Shown in pieces: positions 47,601 to 61,035 of a stretch of 64,000 nucleotides of DNA. The position numbers and the translations under genes were made by a program. The first letter of the stretch is position 1; every line of letters starts with the position of its first letter. Origin of the DNA: Solenopsis invicta (lineage: Eukaryota; Arthropoda; Insecta; Hymenoptera; Formicidae); assembly GCF_016802725.1 (NCBI RefSeq), contig NC_052679.1:4030001-4094000 (forward strand), written 5' to 3'. The notes under the pieces were generated by a model. The model did not search any database. It saw only the letters and a program-made list of their open reading frames with translations, and had not been told where the DNA came from.

Positions 47601-50600
47601 AATATTTCGGCGGATTCTGAGAAAATGGACGTGAAATATTAAAGTAGGCGGAATACGTGAAAGAGTGAGAAAATATTAATGAGACAGGTGGCCATTCGCG
47701 ATTTAACGATTTAACAGATTTCCATTTCCACACATTTTGGCCGGTGCTAACACACAACGAAACTCGTTGAGTACCATTTGCGTATTTGCGCGCGCGCGAA
47801 TTTTAATTCTTCCGCAACCAAACCTGAATTATTGACTATTAATCGCTAAATAAATATCATCGCAGCCAATAAACGTTAATTGATCGAGATATCTTCGCAT
47901 TCTCCGGCTTAAATAATTTCAATCAATAAATCGCGAGCTGCACTTTTCACAGATAAACAATCGCGCTTCTCAATTTACCGGAAAATTTTTATTTTCCCGT
48001 TAAAAAAAAAAGATAAAACAAAAATGTTTCGCAAATGCAACAATGTTATCGGCGACAAATTGATTTCGCGGTGATCGAATCTAGGTCCGTGCTGCCGCCG
48101 TTTGATAAAAGTGACGCCGAAGAAACGGCGTCCGCCACTTACAGACAACATTCAACTTGAAGAAGTCCTCCAAGTACGCGTCCGCCAAGGCCGGGTTCTC
48201 GCCGCGGCACTTTAGGATCTTGCCGTGATCGTCGGGGACGGGTGAGAATACCAGGGTGCTCAGCACCGCCGACGCGTTGCCGCTCTCCTTCACCTGCTGG
48301 CACATTCGAAAGTTGCATAGAGCTTAATTCCAAGGGACGGTGGGCGAGGGGGCGAAGGGTACGTCGAAAAATGTCGACGTTTTCAAAGTATTATCGACCT
48401 TGCCGTTCCGGAAAGTCTCGTTCCCCTCGATCCAGGTGATGCGGGCGCGGGGATGCGAGCCTGTCGTTTCGCAGGTGATGGAGTAGTCCTTCTCCGTCTC
48501 CATGACCGTTAGCTTCGACAGTATCTTCACGGTGAGCGGTTTTACTGGAATCAACCGGCGGAATCGCGTTTATTACGCGCTATATCGCGGGTAATGCCGT
48601 AACGTTTTACGTTCCCTTAAAAGTTTCAAGCACGAGCCGCAACGTCAAAAAACCATGAGGTCATAGGGATTCATAATTAACACTTGGAACGCCAAAGCCT
48701 CCCCTGTGTCCCGTATCTGCAAACTGCCCTGACGCTCTTTTAAATTTTTCGCGGTCCGCGATTATAAATCGCGCGATGAGCGTTGAAGTGGACGTTTTTA
48801 ATTAAAACCATTATACATATATGAAGCGTGTTTAACTTTAATCTGATTGATATCGGTTTCGAGAGATTATAAACATTGTTTTTGATAAAAATACATGTTT
48901 TAAAAGGGCCACAAATATGCGCGAATCAGTTCGCCGGTCCGAGATTTGTTCAAGTTGAATAATTAAAGAAAGCTAAATTTATTTTTGCGATATGCTAGCC
49001 ATGGTTATCCGCGCGCCAGGGTCAGCGTTTCCTACTTCCAACAGACCTGTCAATAATTTATCGAGCCGATAACAGAAACGCGAAAGGATTATTTTCCGCG
49101 GTCGAAATTTAACTAATATGAATTATTAACAGATTGAATGCCGCGGGGATTTTGATTAACTTTGCAAAAGCGTAATTAGAGGGCTGTGGAACCGATATTG
49201 CGGTAAATAAATGCCATATTTTTGTCAAATGTGCTCGTTACCCCGTTTAATTGAGACCCTTGACAACAACAACATGCAACTTTCTAAACGCGGCCGAGCG
49301 AGCTTTGCGCGCGTCAAAACGGGATGGCGCCGACACGATAACCTTTGGACACTCGGCCTTTTGTAACTTTTAGCTGTTTCATAGCATTCCAAACTCACTT
49401 GCTTTTGTCCCAAGAATTATCGGATGTGAAATTTAAATGAAGAACACTGGTCGCGTGTGTGTATCAATTTTTCGTAGAAAAATATTGTATAGTAAAATAT
49501 TGTAAATTTCTGCGCAAATATTTACGTTGTATGCATTGTCGAATGGAGTGGTCGACTATAGAGGAGAGAGCGCGATTATGAGACGGATATGGAGTGGCGA
49601 GGTGATATCTCTTATTGTTTGCGTCCAATTTTAAAGGCAGTCGTTAAAATTACCTCGTCACAATCTAATTAGACATCGTAGAATGGTTACTGGTCATTAA
49701 TGCTCACTGCGTTTTCATAAAAGCTCATTTTCAATTTCGTACTGATTTTTACAGGTGTATAATCTACGTAATTTAGAGAATTACATTACGTACAAATTTT
49801 TGAACTTTAGTCTAGATTGAAGACCCTAAATGTGAGTTTCACGGGCCACTTGCATCATGATCGCTCTTGCGACTTTACGATCACATTTTAGACGTTGTAT
49901 TATATTTTTCTAATGCGGCAAAAAATGATTTTAAAAAATTTTTATTAAGCAAAAGGAATTACTTGAAAAAAAAAAAAAAAAAATTATTTAAGTAAAAACA
50001 ACATTAAAAGAAAATATTTTATAAAATGTTTGTTTTGTGACACGTATTAATACGTAAACTGATGGATTATTTGTGATTTGTTTTAATAATTAAAAAGGTC
50101 TTTCATTAGATGGTAGTATGCTATGACCGCCCTCGTATTTCACAAACGCATAATCTTTTTCTTCTTCAATAAATTGTAAATTACGATCGTTCTATATATT
50201 TGATGAAGTTCTACCTATAAGATGATTGCTATGGCTAATAAACTTATGTCCAAGAATTATGTCGCGTTGATATCTACCAAGTTATTTTAAGAAAACAAAA
50301 TGGTATTTCACCACCCCCTTCTCTCCTCTATCGCGACGCCGAAGGGAAAGAGGTTTCTCACCTGTGGTCACGGAGATTGTCTTCGACCACAGGTACAATA
50401 GGACAAAAAGTACTTACGATAAACGTCGAGGATCACAGTCTTCTCTAGCGGCGGTATGAGATGCGTGTTGGCCGCCTGGCATTTGTAGGTGGTGTTGCGG
50501 TGTTCTCGCCGCAGCTGCGGCACCGTCAATTTGCTGACGACGATATTCTGGCCGAACTCCTCGAGTCTGCCGTCCACCTCCTTGCCGTTCACCAGCCAGC

Positions 50601-53600
50601 TCACCTCCGGCGTGGGTTTCCCTTCGCGTGGGGTACGCGCGCGCGAAAGCACGAGGAAAGCACGGAAATTATACGCGGCTAATTAACTCTCCCCCTCGCC
50701 TCCGTCGTCGATCAGTCTCGCGTGACAGCAGACAAATCACCGGGGCCATAATTACCCTTAATACCGGGTGTCTCCGATCGGGCGCGCCCGCGTAATACCC
50801 GAGCCCACTTAGAGGCCGGGCTCGTATTTAATTGCTAATACCGGTAGCCAGCGGTATCTCCTCGCTTTTTATTTGTTCACGCGATCTTGAGGCGGGGGTT
50901 TATACGCGCCGGGATTTATTCGCGGGTAAAAGCAAGGGGGGCCGCTCGGATAATTTGTCGCTCTCTCGCCGAGATTCGTATCTCGAGCAAATATATTAAT
51001 CAGAAACCTGATTTCCCTCTGGGAGGAATTAACGGATAAAATTTTACAAACTGGAGAACGCGCGACTACATATATATCCACACACATAATGGTAAATTCA
51101 TTCCGCCGATTTTAAACTATGCGACGAGAAATTTGCTTTACCGCGGAACACCGTATTTTATCCTCCGCGCCTGTGTCATTTAATTATATTAATTGTGAAA
51201 AGAGATAAAGAAATTTCGATGCGTGTTCCAAATTGTAATTAACTGTACGATAACGTTGATTTACCATTTTCATAGCAGAATGTCTCTAATATGCACAAAC
51301 GGAAACCGAGAGCGTAATGTAAATAACCGCGAGCGGAAGTTCAAGACACAGATAGGAGCGAAAGCTCTGGTATTTGCACGAAATTCACCTAAGGACAAAT
51401 CACAAAGAGACGAAACGGAATACGGAGTGCTCACCTCCTCTCACTTCGCACGACAGACCGAACTCCACGCCGACCTGGAACGGCCCGGCGATGCTCTCCA
51501 CCTGCACCCCGGAACTGTCGTAAATGAGTAGCTGGTGCGGTGGTACTGCGAACACACAATTCCCGCGAACCGACGGCTCGCTTTCCATAATTGACGGATA
51601 ATAGCCCAGGCGGTCTAGTCCGACTTTTTAAGGAGAGCTCGCGAAAGTTAATTTTAAACTTGCAAAAATAAAATTTCGATTAATTCCCCCCTCTCTCTCG
51701 CCGTTTCTACGCTCTTCGAAGTTCGAAGAAAAGTGGGTTATAGACCGCCGCAGCGGCGGCGGCGGCGGCGGCAGCAGCGGCGGCGGGCCCTTCAATTAGC
51801 GAAACCGCGCGAGACGGGACGGAGATTGTTCCGGCAAGTTTAACTTCGCGTCGAGATGAAAAAAGACCTTGCATATCGCCCGACGTTAACTGCAGCTAAT
51901 TCCGCTGGCTTTCCTCCTCCTCCTCCTTCTTCTTCTGTTAGCACGGAAAGGGGGCTGCTGCTATCCCCCCTGCTTCGGACGATCCTCCGGGGCGTTTTAC
52001 GCGTTAACCGGGGCGCAGTTAATCATACCGGAACAGTGTTACGCGGTCGTTACGATAATGAGTTTCCTCACCGATCACCGTGAGATTCACTTGGAAGTTC
52101 TTGGTCGGCGAGTTCTTGAAGTCCACCCGGCATCTGTAGATACCCTCGTCGTCGAGCTGGACCGCCTCCAAGGAAAGTGTGGCAGGCTTCGTCACGGTGA
52201 CGAAATAGGCTCTGGGCCCCACGGCAGTGCTGTCCGACCAGTTGAGGGCCTTGTTGAATGCCCGTCCTCGCACATCGAAACTGAAACATTTAATCCTTCT
52301 GTATAATTCACGAATAAACCTTCCAATTCCTTTTCTTTCTCTCTTAACGCGCTCCCCAACTTTGAAGAAGCTTTTTTTCCCTTTCTCCAACAAATAAACT
52401 CACCTTTGTATTATTCGCCGAATTTATTGAAAATCAATTCACTTGTAGAGCAGTAAAAAAATAATAGAACGTATTTTTTTTTATCGGAAATCGAACATGT
52501 TTAAGGGATAAATTAATTCTCGAAAATCGGTTAAATTTTCATTTGTCGATTATACTCTTGACAGTGTAATTTCGTAAATATACAATACACGCAACATGCA
52601 TAGAATTTCGAAAGCTATTAACTGGTATAAAAATTAATTCATGTTTGCTTGCCGATAAAAAAGAAATACGTGTATTATTTTTTTTTTTACTTCTTTACAA
52701 GTGTATTGAGATTCGATAAATTCAGGGAGTGACACAAAGGTAGGTTTACTTGCGTAATAAGTTCCGCTCGGTTGCTCGTCGCTTACCTGTAAATGGGTTT
52801 CACCGCATAATCGCGGAACCAAAGGACCATGTAGACGCGATCCTCTCGCGTGGACGGCTCAATGTCGCAAGGCAAAGTGGCAGTGCGGCCAAGTACGGCG
52901 CTGACTTTAGACGTGGATACTGGAGAAGTTGAAGAAAGGTGATTAACGCGTCGATTGACGGTGAAACGACTCCTGGCATGAAACAAACTCATCGGCTTAT
53001 GCATAACTTGACTGAAATTTAACTAGATGCATTTATATTTAAATGCAACTTGCTTCATCACTTATTATTATTTATCGGAAATTTCGGACGTATTCGCATA
53101 AATTTTTTAATCAAAGCTAAGTGACATGTTTAATCGAAATGACATATTTAAGTATCGCTAAAGATAGCCATGTTTTATTTGTGGACGGATATTGCAAATG
53201 CAATTAGTGGCTAAACAATTTCCCTATACTGGGAATAATCTTTTTTCCGATTTTCACATAACTGCTGCTGTTGTAAATGGTCGAAATTAAGCTTTAAGGA
53301 ATCACGGAATCTTTTCAATGTCTCTGTTTTTTAATGGTTCCATTAGAACTTTGTCATAAACAACAATGCGACTTTTCTCTCTCCCGGTTAAATCTCATTA
53401 ACTGAAACGCTATGAATAATTTTACTTACAATACTTGCTCTGTTTTCTTAGAAGCAAGCGCATTACGGGTCGCTTAATAATTGAGTTAATAATTCTGACG
53501 AATGTTCGGTGCTATTATATAATATTGTGTAATTTTGAAATTTTAATGTAAATTCGAAAGCCATTATGTTTAATAACTCATGACGTTTTGTGAACTGCTA

Positions 53601-55938
53601 ATTATGGTTAATAAGTTAAATGAGCTGTAACGCCAGCTTTTATGTCACGAAAGAACGTAGAAAGTTATTAAGCTAGTAGGAAGTATTTATAAGTAAACTT
53701 ACTCACAAGCCATTCAGGTAAACGAGATTTAGCAGCGGAAAACTTGAGATTAAATTTTTTTCCTCTTATTGTTCGGCGGTGATTTTAAATTACCCTGAAA
53801 TAACGCAGCTGTGAGAATCCTGAACTCTAAGCGAGTAATATCGTTACATTTCACAAAATAAAGTCGCATCAAGGATGTGTAGATATCTTAAGAGATATTT
53901 CCTTCAATTTAACATGCCATTCCGACGCGAAAAAGAGTCCCTGCCTCTTTCGCGACATATAATAAAAAGGAAGCTGCTTTGCTTCTTACGAATAAAGAGA
54001 GCGGGAAAGCAGCTTGAAAAATATCACTAATGAAGTTCGTTTTCGCGCATAATGGAGAGTTTCCACTCCGGCAACGCGAAATATAATTACGTCGCGTAAC
54101 ATTTCTTTGAGCAAGTTTCACGCTCCGAGTGATTTCCGGTATCGCAACAAGCTGCGTCTGATTTCCCGTTTTCCAATACGCCGCAATTTTCATCAATCGA
54201 ACGACGTCTGTAACACGAATACGAACTCTTCCGGCAGGATATCGCTTTTACGTTTGTTTGTGACGCCCAGATGAAAAATGTACATGCCATGAGCCATTTA
54301 TCTTTTTTAGCATCGTATCAGCGCGATTATTATCTGTTCCATCTATTTAAACGCGCGTCATTTTTTATGCCGAAGGCATTTCAAATGTACAAATGAAAAC
54401 TGACAAGGCACACCAATGTAATTGGAAAATGGCTGTGAATAAAAGTTGAAGATAAGATAGCCGTTCGCGTAATTACCGGAAGGGAAAAAGAGAGAAAAAA
54501 AAATGGAAAATACCGACTGGAAAATTTTCAGCTGTGAGCTGTGGGATGGATTATAAATTCAAAACTTGTGAAAGCTTCGCACTTTTGATCAAGACGTTAT
54601 AACCGCATGTGCATTAACGAGAACTTATTTATTATTTTATCACGATTTTAGGGGAGTGTTCGACCCTGCTTTTCCATTTCGACCCAGTTTTTATTTTAAA
54701 AATACCATAACTTGGTAAATATCGATTCTAACAGTTTTCAATTTCATGACTTTGTCAGTTTTCCACTTTTCAATATGCATTTATGAAATACGTATTGGGT
54801 TCCATTTTGCGCACAAACGCCATATAGAGTTCCGTTCTGCCGGACATGCTGAGTGTGCACGGCAAACGAAGCTACCAGCAGAATTAAGGGACCCATTGTG
54901 TGATCAAGGAAAATTTTCCTTCTCTGTTAATCTTTGGCAATATATCGCGCAACGAAATAATAATACAATCTGCGGAGAAGCGGCGAATTGCTAAGCATAG
55001 TTCACTCAACCACTTCCTTCACCCGGATATTTTTTGCGGAAAACCAACCCGTAACGTCCTTTCTGTTTTTTATTATTCAATTTTCTCCTCTTCCTTCTCT
55101 CTTTTTTAATAACGATCAAAATAAAATACATTTTTTTTTTTGGGTGGAAACGCATACGCACTCACATGCATACTTCACTTTGTAATCTATTCTTTTTTTT
55201 ATCACATTTTTACGTCCTATTAGAAAAAAAGAAAAAAAAAGCAACAAACGGCCGTTTTGTGCCTCAAAATCGCGGAGATGAATTTTCGGCCACACATTCC
55301 TCCGTTAACTTGAATATCGATGTTTCCCCAACGAGAGCATTGAGGTACAGATAGTTTTCGAATAATTAGCGATAGGAAAACTCTTCGTTCCAAACTAAAT
55401 TAAACATATACTTTCAATTTCAGAAATTAAATTTTATTAAATTAAGATTCGCCCGAAGAGTCGATAAATACACCTTTATTATTAAGTAAATAAACGTGTA
55501 TATTTATCAGTCGTAACTTTGAGTTAACATTACTTTAATCAACTTCTTCGGCACGAGTCGCAAGTAAAACGTATCGCTTGAAAATTAAAAAGTTACTTGT
55601 AGAAAGTGTAACGCGACGAGCTCGTCTCACATATCGCCTTTATTAAATAAAAAAAAATTTCTCAAATAAACAAAAGAAAGATGAGGAAAATTGATCTCCA
55701 GTCGAGACAACCGGTAATTTCGGGACACGCTCGAAAGGAATACGTATATCGCTCGCGCGGGTCAGGGAAGTGGTTAATCTCGATCGTTCGTGCGACCGGT
55801 GCTCGTGCTCGAGCCGCGCGTACCTAGGTCATCGTCCTTATCCCAGTTGCCGCTGGCGTTCACGTAGACGACCACAGCGAATATGTAGCCGCTAATCACG
55901 AGTCTCACCGCTATCTCGGCCAGCGTCCCGAGTGCCAT
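41632..55938 (-). CDS. side: Sidestep-family transmembrane Ig/FN3 receptor, complete
   Basis: This is a cell-surface immunoglobulin-superfamily protein; Drosophila Side proteins are ligands of Beaten-path receptors in motor-axon guidance. Exons in transcription order: 55938-55824, 52919-52787, 52280-52072, 51545-51435, 50621-50418, 48544-48399, 48293-48143, 47520-47390, 46575-46416, 45661-45365, 44715-44395, 43266-42976, 42452-42343 and 41772-41632. They sum to 2520 nt, or 839 aa. Order: signal peptide (hydrophobic LVISGYIFAVVVYV), V-set domain (LPCDIEP, LWFRDYAVKPIYSFDVRGR, DEGIYRCRV), four further Ig domains (SWLVNGKE; ITWIEGNETF; YFECKVRANP with NAGNYTCLA; CKTKEVTIIG with ALTCWG), an FN3-like module, and a transmembrane helix (MLPLILLLVGCLLAFGATV) followed by MMYRRR. 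The cytoplasmic tail ends SIPGPESCV, a PDZ-ligand-like terminus. Which Side paralogue this is cannot be settled. The initiator at 55938 is the least certain part because the frame stays open upstream. Confidence 0.92.
42573..42596. repeat. 24-bp perfect palindrome in a sidestep intron
   Basis: CCTGTTAAATGT followed by its exact reverse complement makes a 24-bp perfect palindrome with no spacer. It sits next to an A-rich run in the intron between the transmembrane exon and the next tail exon of sidestep. Confidence 0.9.
43529..43549. repeat. (TA)n microsatellite
   Basis: A short TA dinucleotide run in the sidestep intron between the FN3-like and transmembrane exons. Confidence 0.85.
48294..48398 (-). 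other. Short sidestep intron with a weak donor
   Basis: This 105-bp intron splits an Ig domain. Its donor AAG|GTCGAT is a poor match to the consensus, while the acceptor gccagcag is adequate. Joining gives RNGK-VKESGNASAVLS and preserves the frame. Retention would read into an in-frame stop after SPTVPWN. Confidence 0.65.
48545..50417 (-). other. Sidestep intron (1.9 kb)
   Basis: Non-coding sequence between two Ig exons. It contains an A18-type homopolymer near 49964-49982 and otherwise mixed sequence. No gene, RNA or transposon ORF is recognisable. Confidence 0.6.
51745..51787. repeat. (GGC)n trinucleotide repeat
   Basis: A GGC/GCA-rich triplet run lies in the sidestep intron just upstream (in transcription) of the exon at 51545-51435. 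It is a simple-sequence repeat with no coding role seen. Confidence 0.85.
52920..55823 (-). other. First coding intron of sidestep (2.9 kb)
   Basis: This intron lies between the signal-peptide exon (donor CTAG|GTACGC) and the V-set exon (acceptor cttctccag). It is AT-rich. Frames of 60-95 codons within it have no recognisable domains. No transposon ends or RNA genes were recognised. Confidence 0.6.
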
Positions 55939-57800
55939 CCCACGTAAGGGATGCGACACCTTCGCCGGGCACTTGGGTGGCACGCTCAAATCCGTCGTTC
56001 CCGGCATAATACCACCCCGCGGGTACGGCGCCTCCTTATTGTCATTCCACACCGGGAAGGACCTGTCCCCGCGCACGGCTCCCTCTCGTCCAGGCAGCGC
56101 GTGCAGAACGACGAACACACGCAGGAACGTCGACTTCACCGACTCGTGTGCGAATCCTTTAAGCCCAAACGCCCGCCGTCGAGGCGCATCGAAATGCCCG
56201 GCTGACAAATCTGCGCCTTCCTTCACTGCGTGTCTACGTTGCACTGTGCGTATCACTGCTAAATCAGTGCAAAAGGATTGTCGGCTCTTTCGTTGTTCAA
56301 AATATCAAAATACATTTGACGTATTTACTCTATTGTACGTATTTACTCTGTAAATTGTTATATTGATTCATATTAAATTTTGTGCATTCATAAATCGGAA
56401 AGGATTATATTTGGTAAGCAATTGAGCAATAAAATTTCTTTGATAAGCAAAGCTCTTCGTTAGATTTATCGTTACCGACGAGCGAGATTTTTGTGCTGTT
56501 ATCAAAATTGATAAAACTGATAATAAAGAATATGGGAAACGATAATAAGTGTCGCTCTAGAGGGACAGGTAAAAGTCACGGACAAACCTTTTGCATCAGG
56601 TTAATAATTCACGTTCTCGCGCCTACTACCGCGTCACTATTTTCGTCCTTTCTCGATCGATTCGGTTGCTAAAATATATATATCGTCGTTTTTTTTTATT
56701 ACGTTGCGATATCAAGTTGAACAGCGGCTATTCGGTTGTTTTCACGTGGCTGCTTTCGATTACCCTCTCTTAGCTTTATTGTTCTCGGACTTGAAAGCGG
56801 TCAATTCCTCTCGTTGCAGCTGCTACATTACCATTATATTTCTCATGCTCATCAAACTCTACTTGAACAATAAGTTCTCGATAGTTGTAACGGTTTTGTC
56901 GCGCGCGGTATTCTCCTTACTTTATCGTTCTCTCCCAATCGCACAAATTTTCCCGCTGTCCCCACTGCGATTTGTTAACGTTCGGTTATCGTTGTCGATT
57001 ACGTCCCAGCATTCGTCACTCGTGCAGGAAGATGCATGGAGGCCCAGATTACTCACCGTTCAAATTGACGCCCGTCGCCGGCTCAAATAAAGACGGACAT
57101 TCGAAAACATCCGGCCGGCTTCGGAATCCCCGTCGACGTTTTATGATCGATTATTACAAATTATTTTCAATATCCGTTAATGCGTTTCGTCGCGCGCGTA
57201 TGTTATTGTCGTGTTTTGCGGATAGAGACGCGCTTCGTCGAACGTAATGTACAATTTTACAGATATGTTGGCCGTATACCGCGAAATATCTCTTGAAGCA
57301 AATGAGTCCTTTTTCAGTAGTGCAGCTTGAGCTCGAGACGGCCGGTCCGCCTGATCAAGCACGACCCTCTTCCACTCTGCTGCACACGATTCTAATTTCG
57401 ATCCACTCTACTTATCCCATCTCCTCCCGAATTCATTCGCGTTATTGTCGCGCACCTCACCCCCCGCGCTATCCTGTGTGTCTGGAAAGTTCTTCGACGG
57501 CCGGATGCAACGAAAGGATTAGTCGAGCAACTTTATCCTTCAAGTTGGAAAAGGGGCGGGAGGGAGGGAGGAGACAATCGTTAACCGCTTGATTAATCGT
57601 TGCACTCGTTGCACTTCGACACGTATCTTACCGCGTTGAAACGTTCGGGACGAGCCACAGGTCGACAGCGAAAATGTCTTCTTATTATCAGCGAGGAGAG
57701 TGTTACGTGTATTAATTTATTTTAACAATCTAGTCGACTTTAATGGAGAGGCGTGACATCTCAATGTGCGGCGCTATTCGAAGCATCGCTTGGTTCAAGT
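55939..57800 (-). other. Upstream region of sidestep (possible leader)
   Basis: The sidestep frame remains open upstream of the chosen ATG to an ATG at 56256, giving up to 106 extra codons of no recognised family (residues such as HFDAPRRRAFGLKG). This probably reflects an open 5' UTR rather than protein, because the signal peptide fits the internal ATG at 55938. The rest is mixed sequence without recognisable features. Confidence 0.4.
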
Positions 57801-57949
57801 CGGTAGATTTATGTCTAACTTACTCGGTTAAAGTTGTATTTAGTCAGTTCTATTAACAGCCGGAACTTCTTAGCACTTGCAAAACAATCCGTCGTCTCGA
57901 GAGGACTAATTCCCTCTTTCTCTCGCTTACTCTTTCCCTCTCCTACACT

Positions 57950-57950
57950 A

Positions 57951-57981
<31 letters not shown>

Positions 57982-57982
57982 T
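57950..57982. repeat. (TC)n / GAGA microsatellite
   Basis: A near-perfect TC dinucleotide run, reading as GAGA on the minus strand. It is the first of two in the putative sidestep promoter block. Confidence 0.9.
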
Positions 57983-58260
57983 TCCGTCTGTTCCGTCGAT
58001 TAATCAAAGGGGAGTCTTATTGTCATTCTGTCCGAGATCAGACAGCCACTTCCTCCACTTCCATCGTGCCGGCGAGAGGGCGAAGGGGCGAAAGGCAAGC
58101 AAGCTATAGGGAGCAGAGGACGAGCCCGGCGGGGGATGCTTCGCGGTCTGATCGTCTCGCGAGCGTTCGAGAGGAGTGATTTCACCGCGACGGTATTCTC
58201 CAACGATTTTCCACCCCTAAAAGCCTCCCACCCCTCCTCTTTCTCTCTCTTCCTCCCTCC

Positions 58261-58262
58261 CT

Positions 58263-58293
<31 letters not shown>

Positions 58294-58306
58294 CTCTTTC
58301 TCTCTT
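58261..58306. repeat. (TC)n / GAGA microsatellite, second copy
   Basis: A second TC-rich run about 300 bp from the first, with a perfect core of about 12 units and interrupted flanks. Confidence 0.9.
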
Positions 58307-60116
58307 ACCTCGAAGGTAGACGGCCTCCTCCCACCGCCAGCCCCACGGCGATGTCCTCCGGCGAGGATCCTCTCGAGGGGGAGGGCGCAACGGAGGAGGG
58401 AGGAGGGGGAAGGACGACACGCTCTTCCGAATAGTACGAGGATCTCGAGGAGTCCTTCGGCAGCCTTCCTTAATGTTTCTTAATTACCCGCGTTCATTAA
58501 TCATCGGGTCTTTTGATGTCCGTTGAACGCTTTCTTTCGCCGCGTGATTCGCGAGAGCGCCAGGCGCTCGCTCGCTCGCTCGCCTAAAGCACCCGTGGCA
58601 CGCTAAAGCACTCGAGCGGAAGGCTCGAGGCTCGCACCTGAAATGGCGCAACGCGTCCTGACGAAGCACCGCCTTTCTCCGCGGGGATTATCGTCCTTCT
58701 GGGGCTTGCCACCCTTCGAGGTTTAGGGCCGCCGTATAGGCGATTCGACAATGGCGATGACAGATCGGCCGACCCGCTCGCTGCACGAGGCGTGCACTTC
58801 GACACACGCACGATACTTCCGTTGTTATTCTACTGGTCCTCAATTTCCGCCGTGATCGATCATCCCTTGTATCATTTTGTAGCGTTTCCTTTTTTTTTCT
58901 CCGCGAAGAAAAAGACCGTCAAAAATATAAGATGTATAACGCGCGCTACCGTGCGTAAAAAGCCGACGATATAAAACACATGTAAAAAACGGCAAAATAC
59001 TTGAAACCGACGAACGAGTTGGTAAAATTCTCTCTCGAATTAATCGACTCTACATTTTTCGACAGCGGCGAACGTTCCGTTTTTCATTGGCGCGAATTGT
59101 TCTACTTCTTGACAGGGCAAAAATTTCACCGCAGTAGTTACGGATAGTCATACACGGCCGTCATACCTGATAGTTCTCGCTTCTGTAGGCTCTCTCTTTT
59201 TTTTTCGACCCTGCTGATCGTTTCTCTCAAAAATTTAAAGGGTAATTTGAGATTAATTTGATTCAGCCCCTTCGCGGAACCTCTCTTTCCTCTTGTCTCT
59301 TAGCAACCGCAATTGACGACGCGACGATTTTTCCTTCGCGGCAGATGCTGATAGCTCACTCACAGCCGATCGTTCGCAAATTTCTGTCAAAAATTCCGTC
59401 AGTTCGAACTTCCGTGCTTCCAGATTACCCCTTTCTTTTCAAATCAGTCAATCGAAAGTAGCGATCACACGCGCACTTCGAGCGAACCGTTCGTCTCGCT
59501 TTACCAGCCGGCTGCCGACGGCATAACGCTGAATTCCAACATCCCCATCGGCGCTGTCGTTTCTCACGCTTCTCCCGAAGGAGATCTCGCACTCAGTCGC
59601 AGAGGGAAAATCTCGATAACGATCGCGGACCGATCGCGGGCCGATGGCAACGGCGGCGGCGGCGACGGTGGTGGCGGCGGCGGCAGCGACGGCAGTGGTG
59701 GCGGTGGCGGGTCGACGACACCGGCTGAATTTCCCACGAAATTTCTCGCCTTCGGTGCGAGGCGCGGCGGCTTCAGCCGGTGTGTTGCGGAGCAAGAAAA
59801 GCCGAGCCGCGCGCTTCTCGCTCCCTTCACGATCTAGCTCCTTCGCACCCTCGTTACCTCGAGGTCGGCGGAACTCGACTCGGACTCTCCTACGCGACGC
59901 GTGCTGTCGCGTGCGACGCGCTGCACGCTTCCTCGTCGCGCGGGCACGCCGCTATAACCGCCGCCGAGAGAGGACGACGACGCGCGCGAGACGGGTTGCC
60001 GATCGATTTTCGCGAGTCAGTCCGATCCGACCGCCTCGCGTTTCGACGCGTTTCGATGCCCGCGCGATGAACAACCCCCTACGCCGACGGAGGCGGTGGT
60101 GGAAGCGGCGGCGGCG

Positions 60117-60177
60117 GCAACGGCAGCGGCGGCGGCGGTGGTGGTGGTGGTGGTGGTGGTGGTGGTGGTGGCGGCGG
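60117..60177. repeat. (GGT)n/(GGC)n trinucleotide repeat
   Basis: Around thirteen tandem GGT triplets flanked by GGC triplets. Depending on frame and strand it would read as poly-Gly, poly-Trp, poly-Thr or poly-His, which explains the artefactual low-complexity frames here. Confidence 0.9.
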
Positions 60178-61035
60178 AGAACGTGCCGCGCAGGGCTGTC
60201 CGTGCGTGGGGTGCGCCACAGGGTGTCCTGGAATTGACCGAGGACGCGTACACACCGTTCTCTTAAACCTACGAGATTCAACGCGAGCTCTGACCTCGAC
60301 GAGCTCACCACATTGGCTCCATCATATTTTAACGCCCTATTAACTGCGACTTCGAAATCCCGAACAACAAACGCCAATTTAGCTAAATCAGATGTTCATT
60401 AGAATGTCTATAGTAAATTTGATTGTCTTCTATTTTTGGTTCAGACCGCAAAGCGCAATGCAATAGCATTAAAAAGTAAATCGTGAAAACTATCATGAAA
60501 AATATATTTGATGCTATGTTGGTTTTGGGAATTCGGTTGGATTTTACGTTCTAGTTCGTGATAGCAGTTAGACATCGTCTGATATCAACTTGAAAATGTT
60601 TTTCTCTAAATTTTCAAAACTTTCGCTCGTGCATCGAGGGGAATCCGTTCGAAGCTTTTCTAATTTTCATTTGCGCCTTTTGTGTGTTGCTGCTTTATCA
60701 AGTAACACGTAACAATTGATATAACTTGAATGAATTATTAGAAAATGTATGACGTTGACGATATTATACCCTCGTATCGATCCACCCTTTATTTCTTCTC
60801 TTTTTCGTATATCTCAGCTTTGTTTCTTCGTATGAATATACATGAAAATTAATGGGAATTAAACAGGACATTAGTGATCAAGGTGTACCCTAAAGCTTTC
60901 ACCCACAGACTTTCCTGACGACTGTCTGTATTTATCGCGAGTGCGGCTGCGCGAGCGGTGCATTCACGCCGTCGCCAGGATCGGAGGAAAGTATTCATGA
61001 GAAAACAAATTGGAAGCGCCGGGATCTAGCTCATA

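Larger units (their letters stand above)
57801..60300. promoter_or_regulatory. CpG- and GA-rich block, likely sidestep promoter / first exon region
   Basis: This GC-rich, CpG-rich interval is flanked by more AT-rich DNA. It has two long (TC)n runs (about 57950-57982 and 58261-58306), GC-rich triplet runs near 59645-59710 and a (GGT)n run at 60117-60177. On the minus strand the TC runs are GAGA elements, typical of GAGA-factor-bound developmental promoters in insects. The long frames on both strands are low-complexity (Ala, Arg or Thr runs) and overlap each other, so none is called as a gene. The assignment to sidestep is inferred from orientation. Confidence 0.45.

Noticed and set aside
55939..56256. 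N-terminal extension of sidestep to an upstream ATG
   Set aside because: The frame is open, but the extension has no recognisable sequence and would place the signal peptide internally; ATG 55938 fits better.
59644..60377. Long frames on both strands (197 codons on plus, 141 on minus)
   Set aside because: They are overlapping low-complexity products (Ala, Arg, Trp, His runs) of GC triplet repeats, with no family signature.
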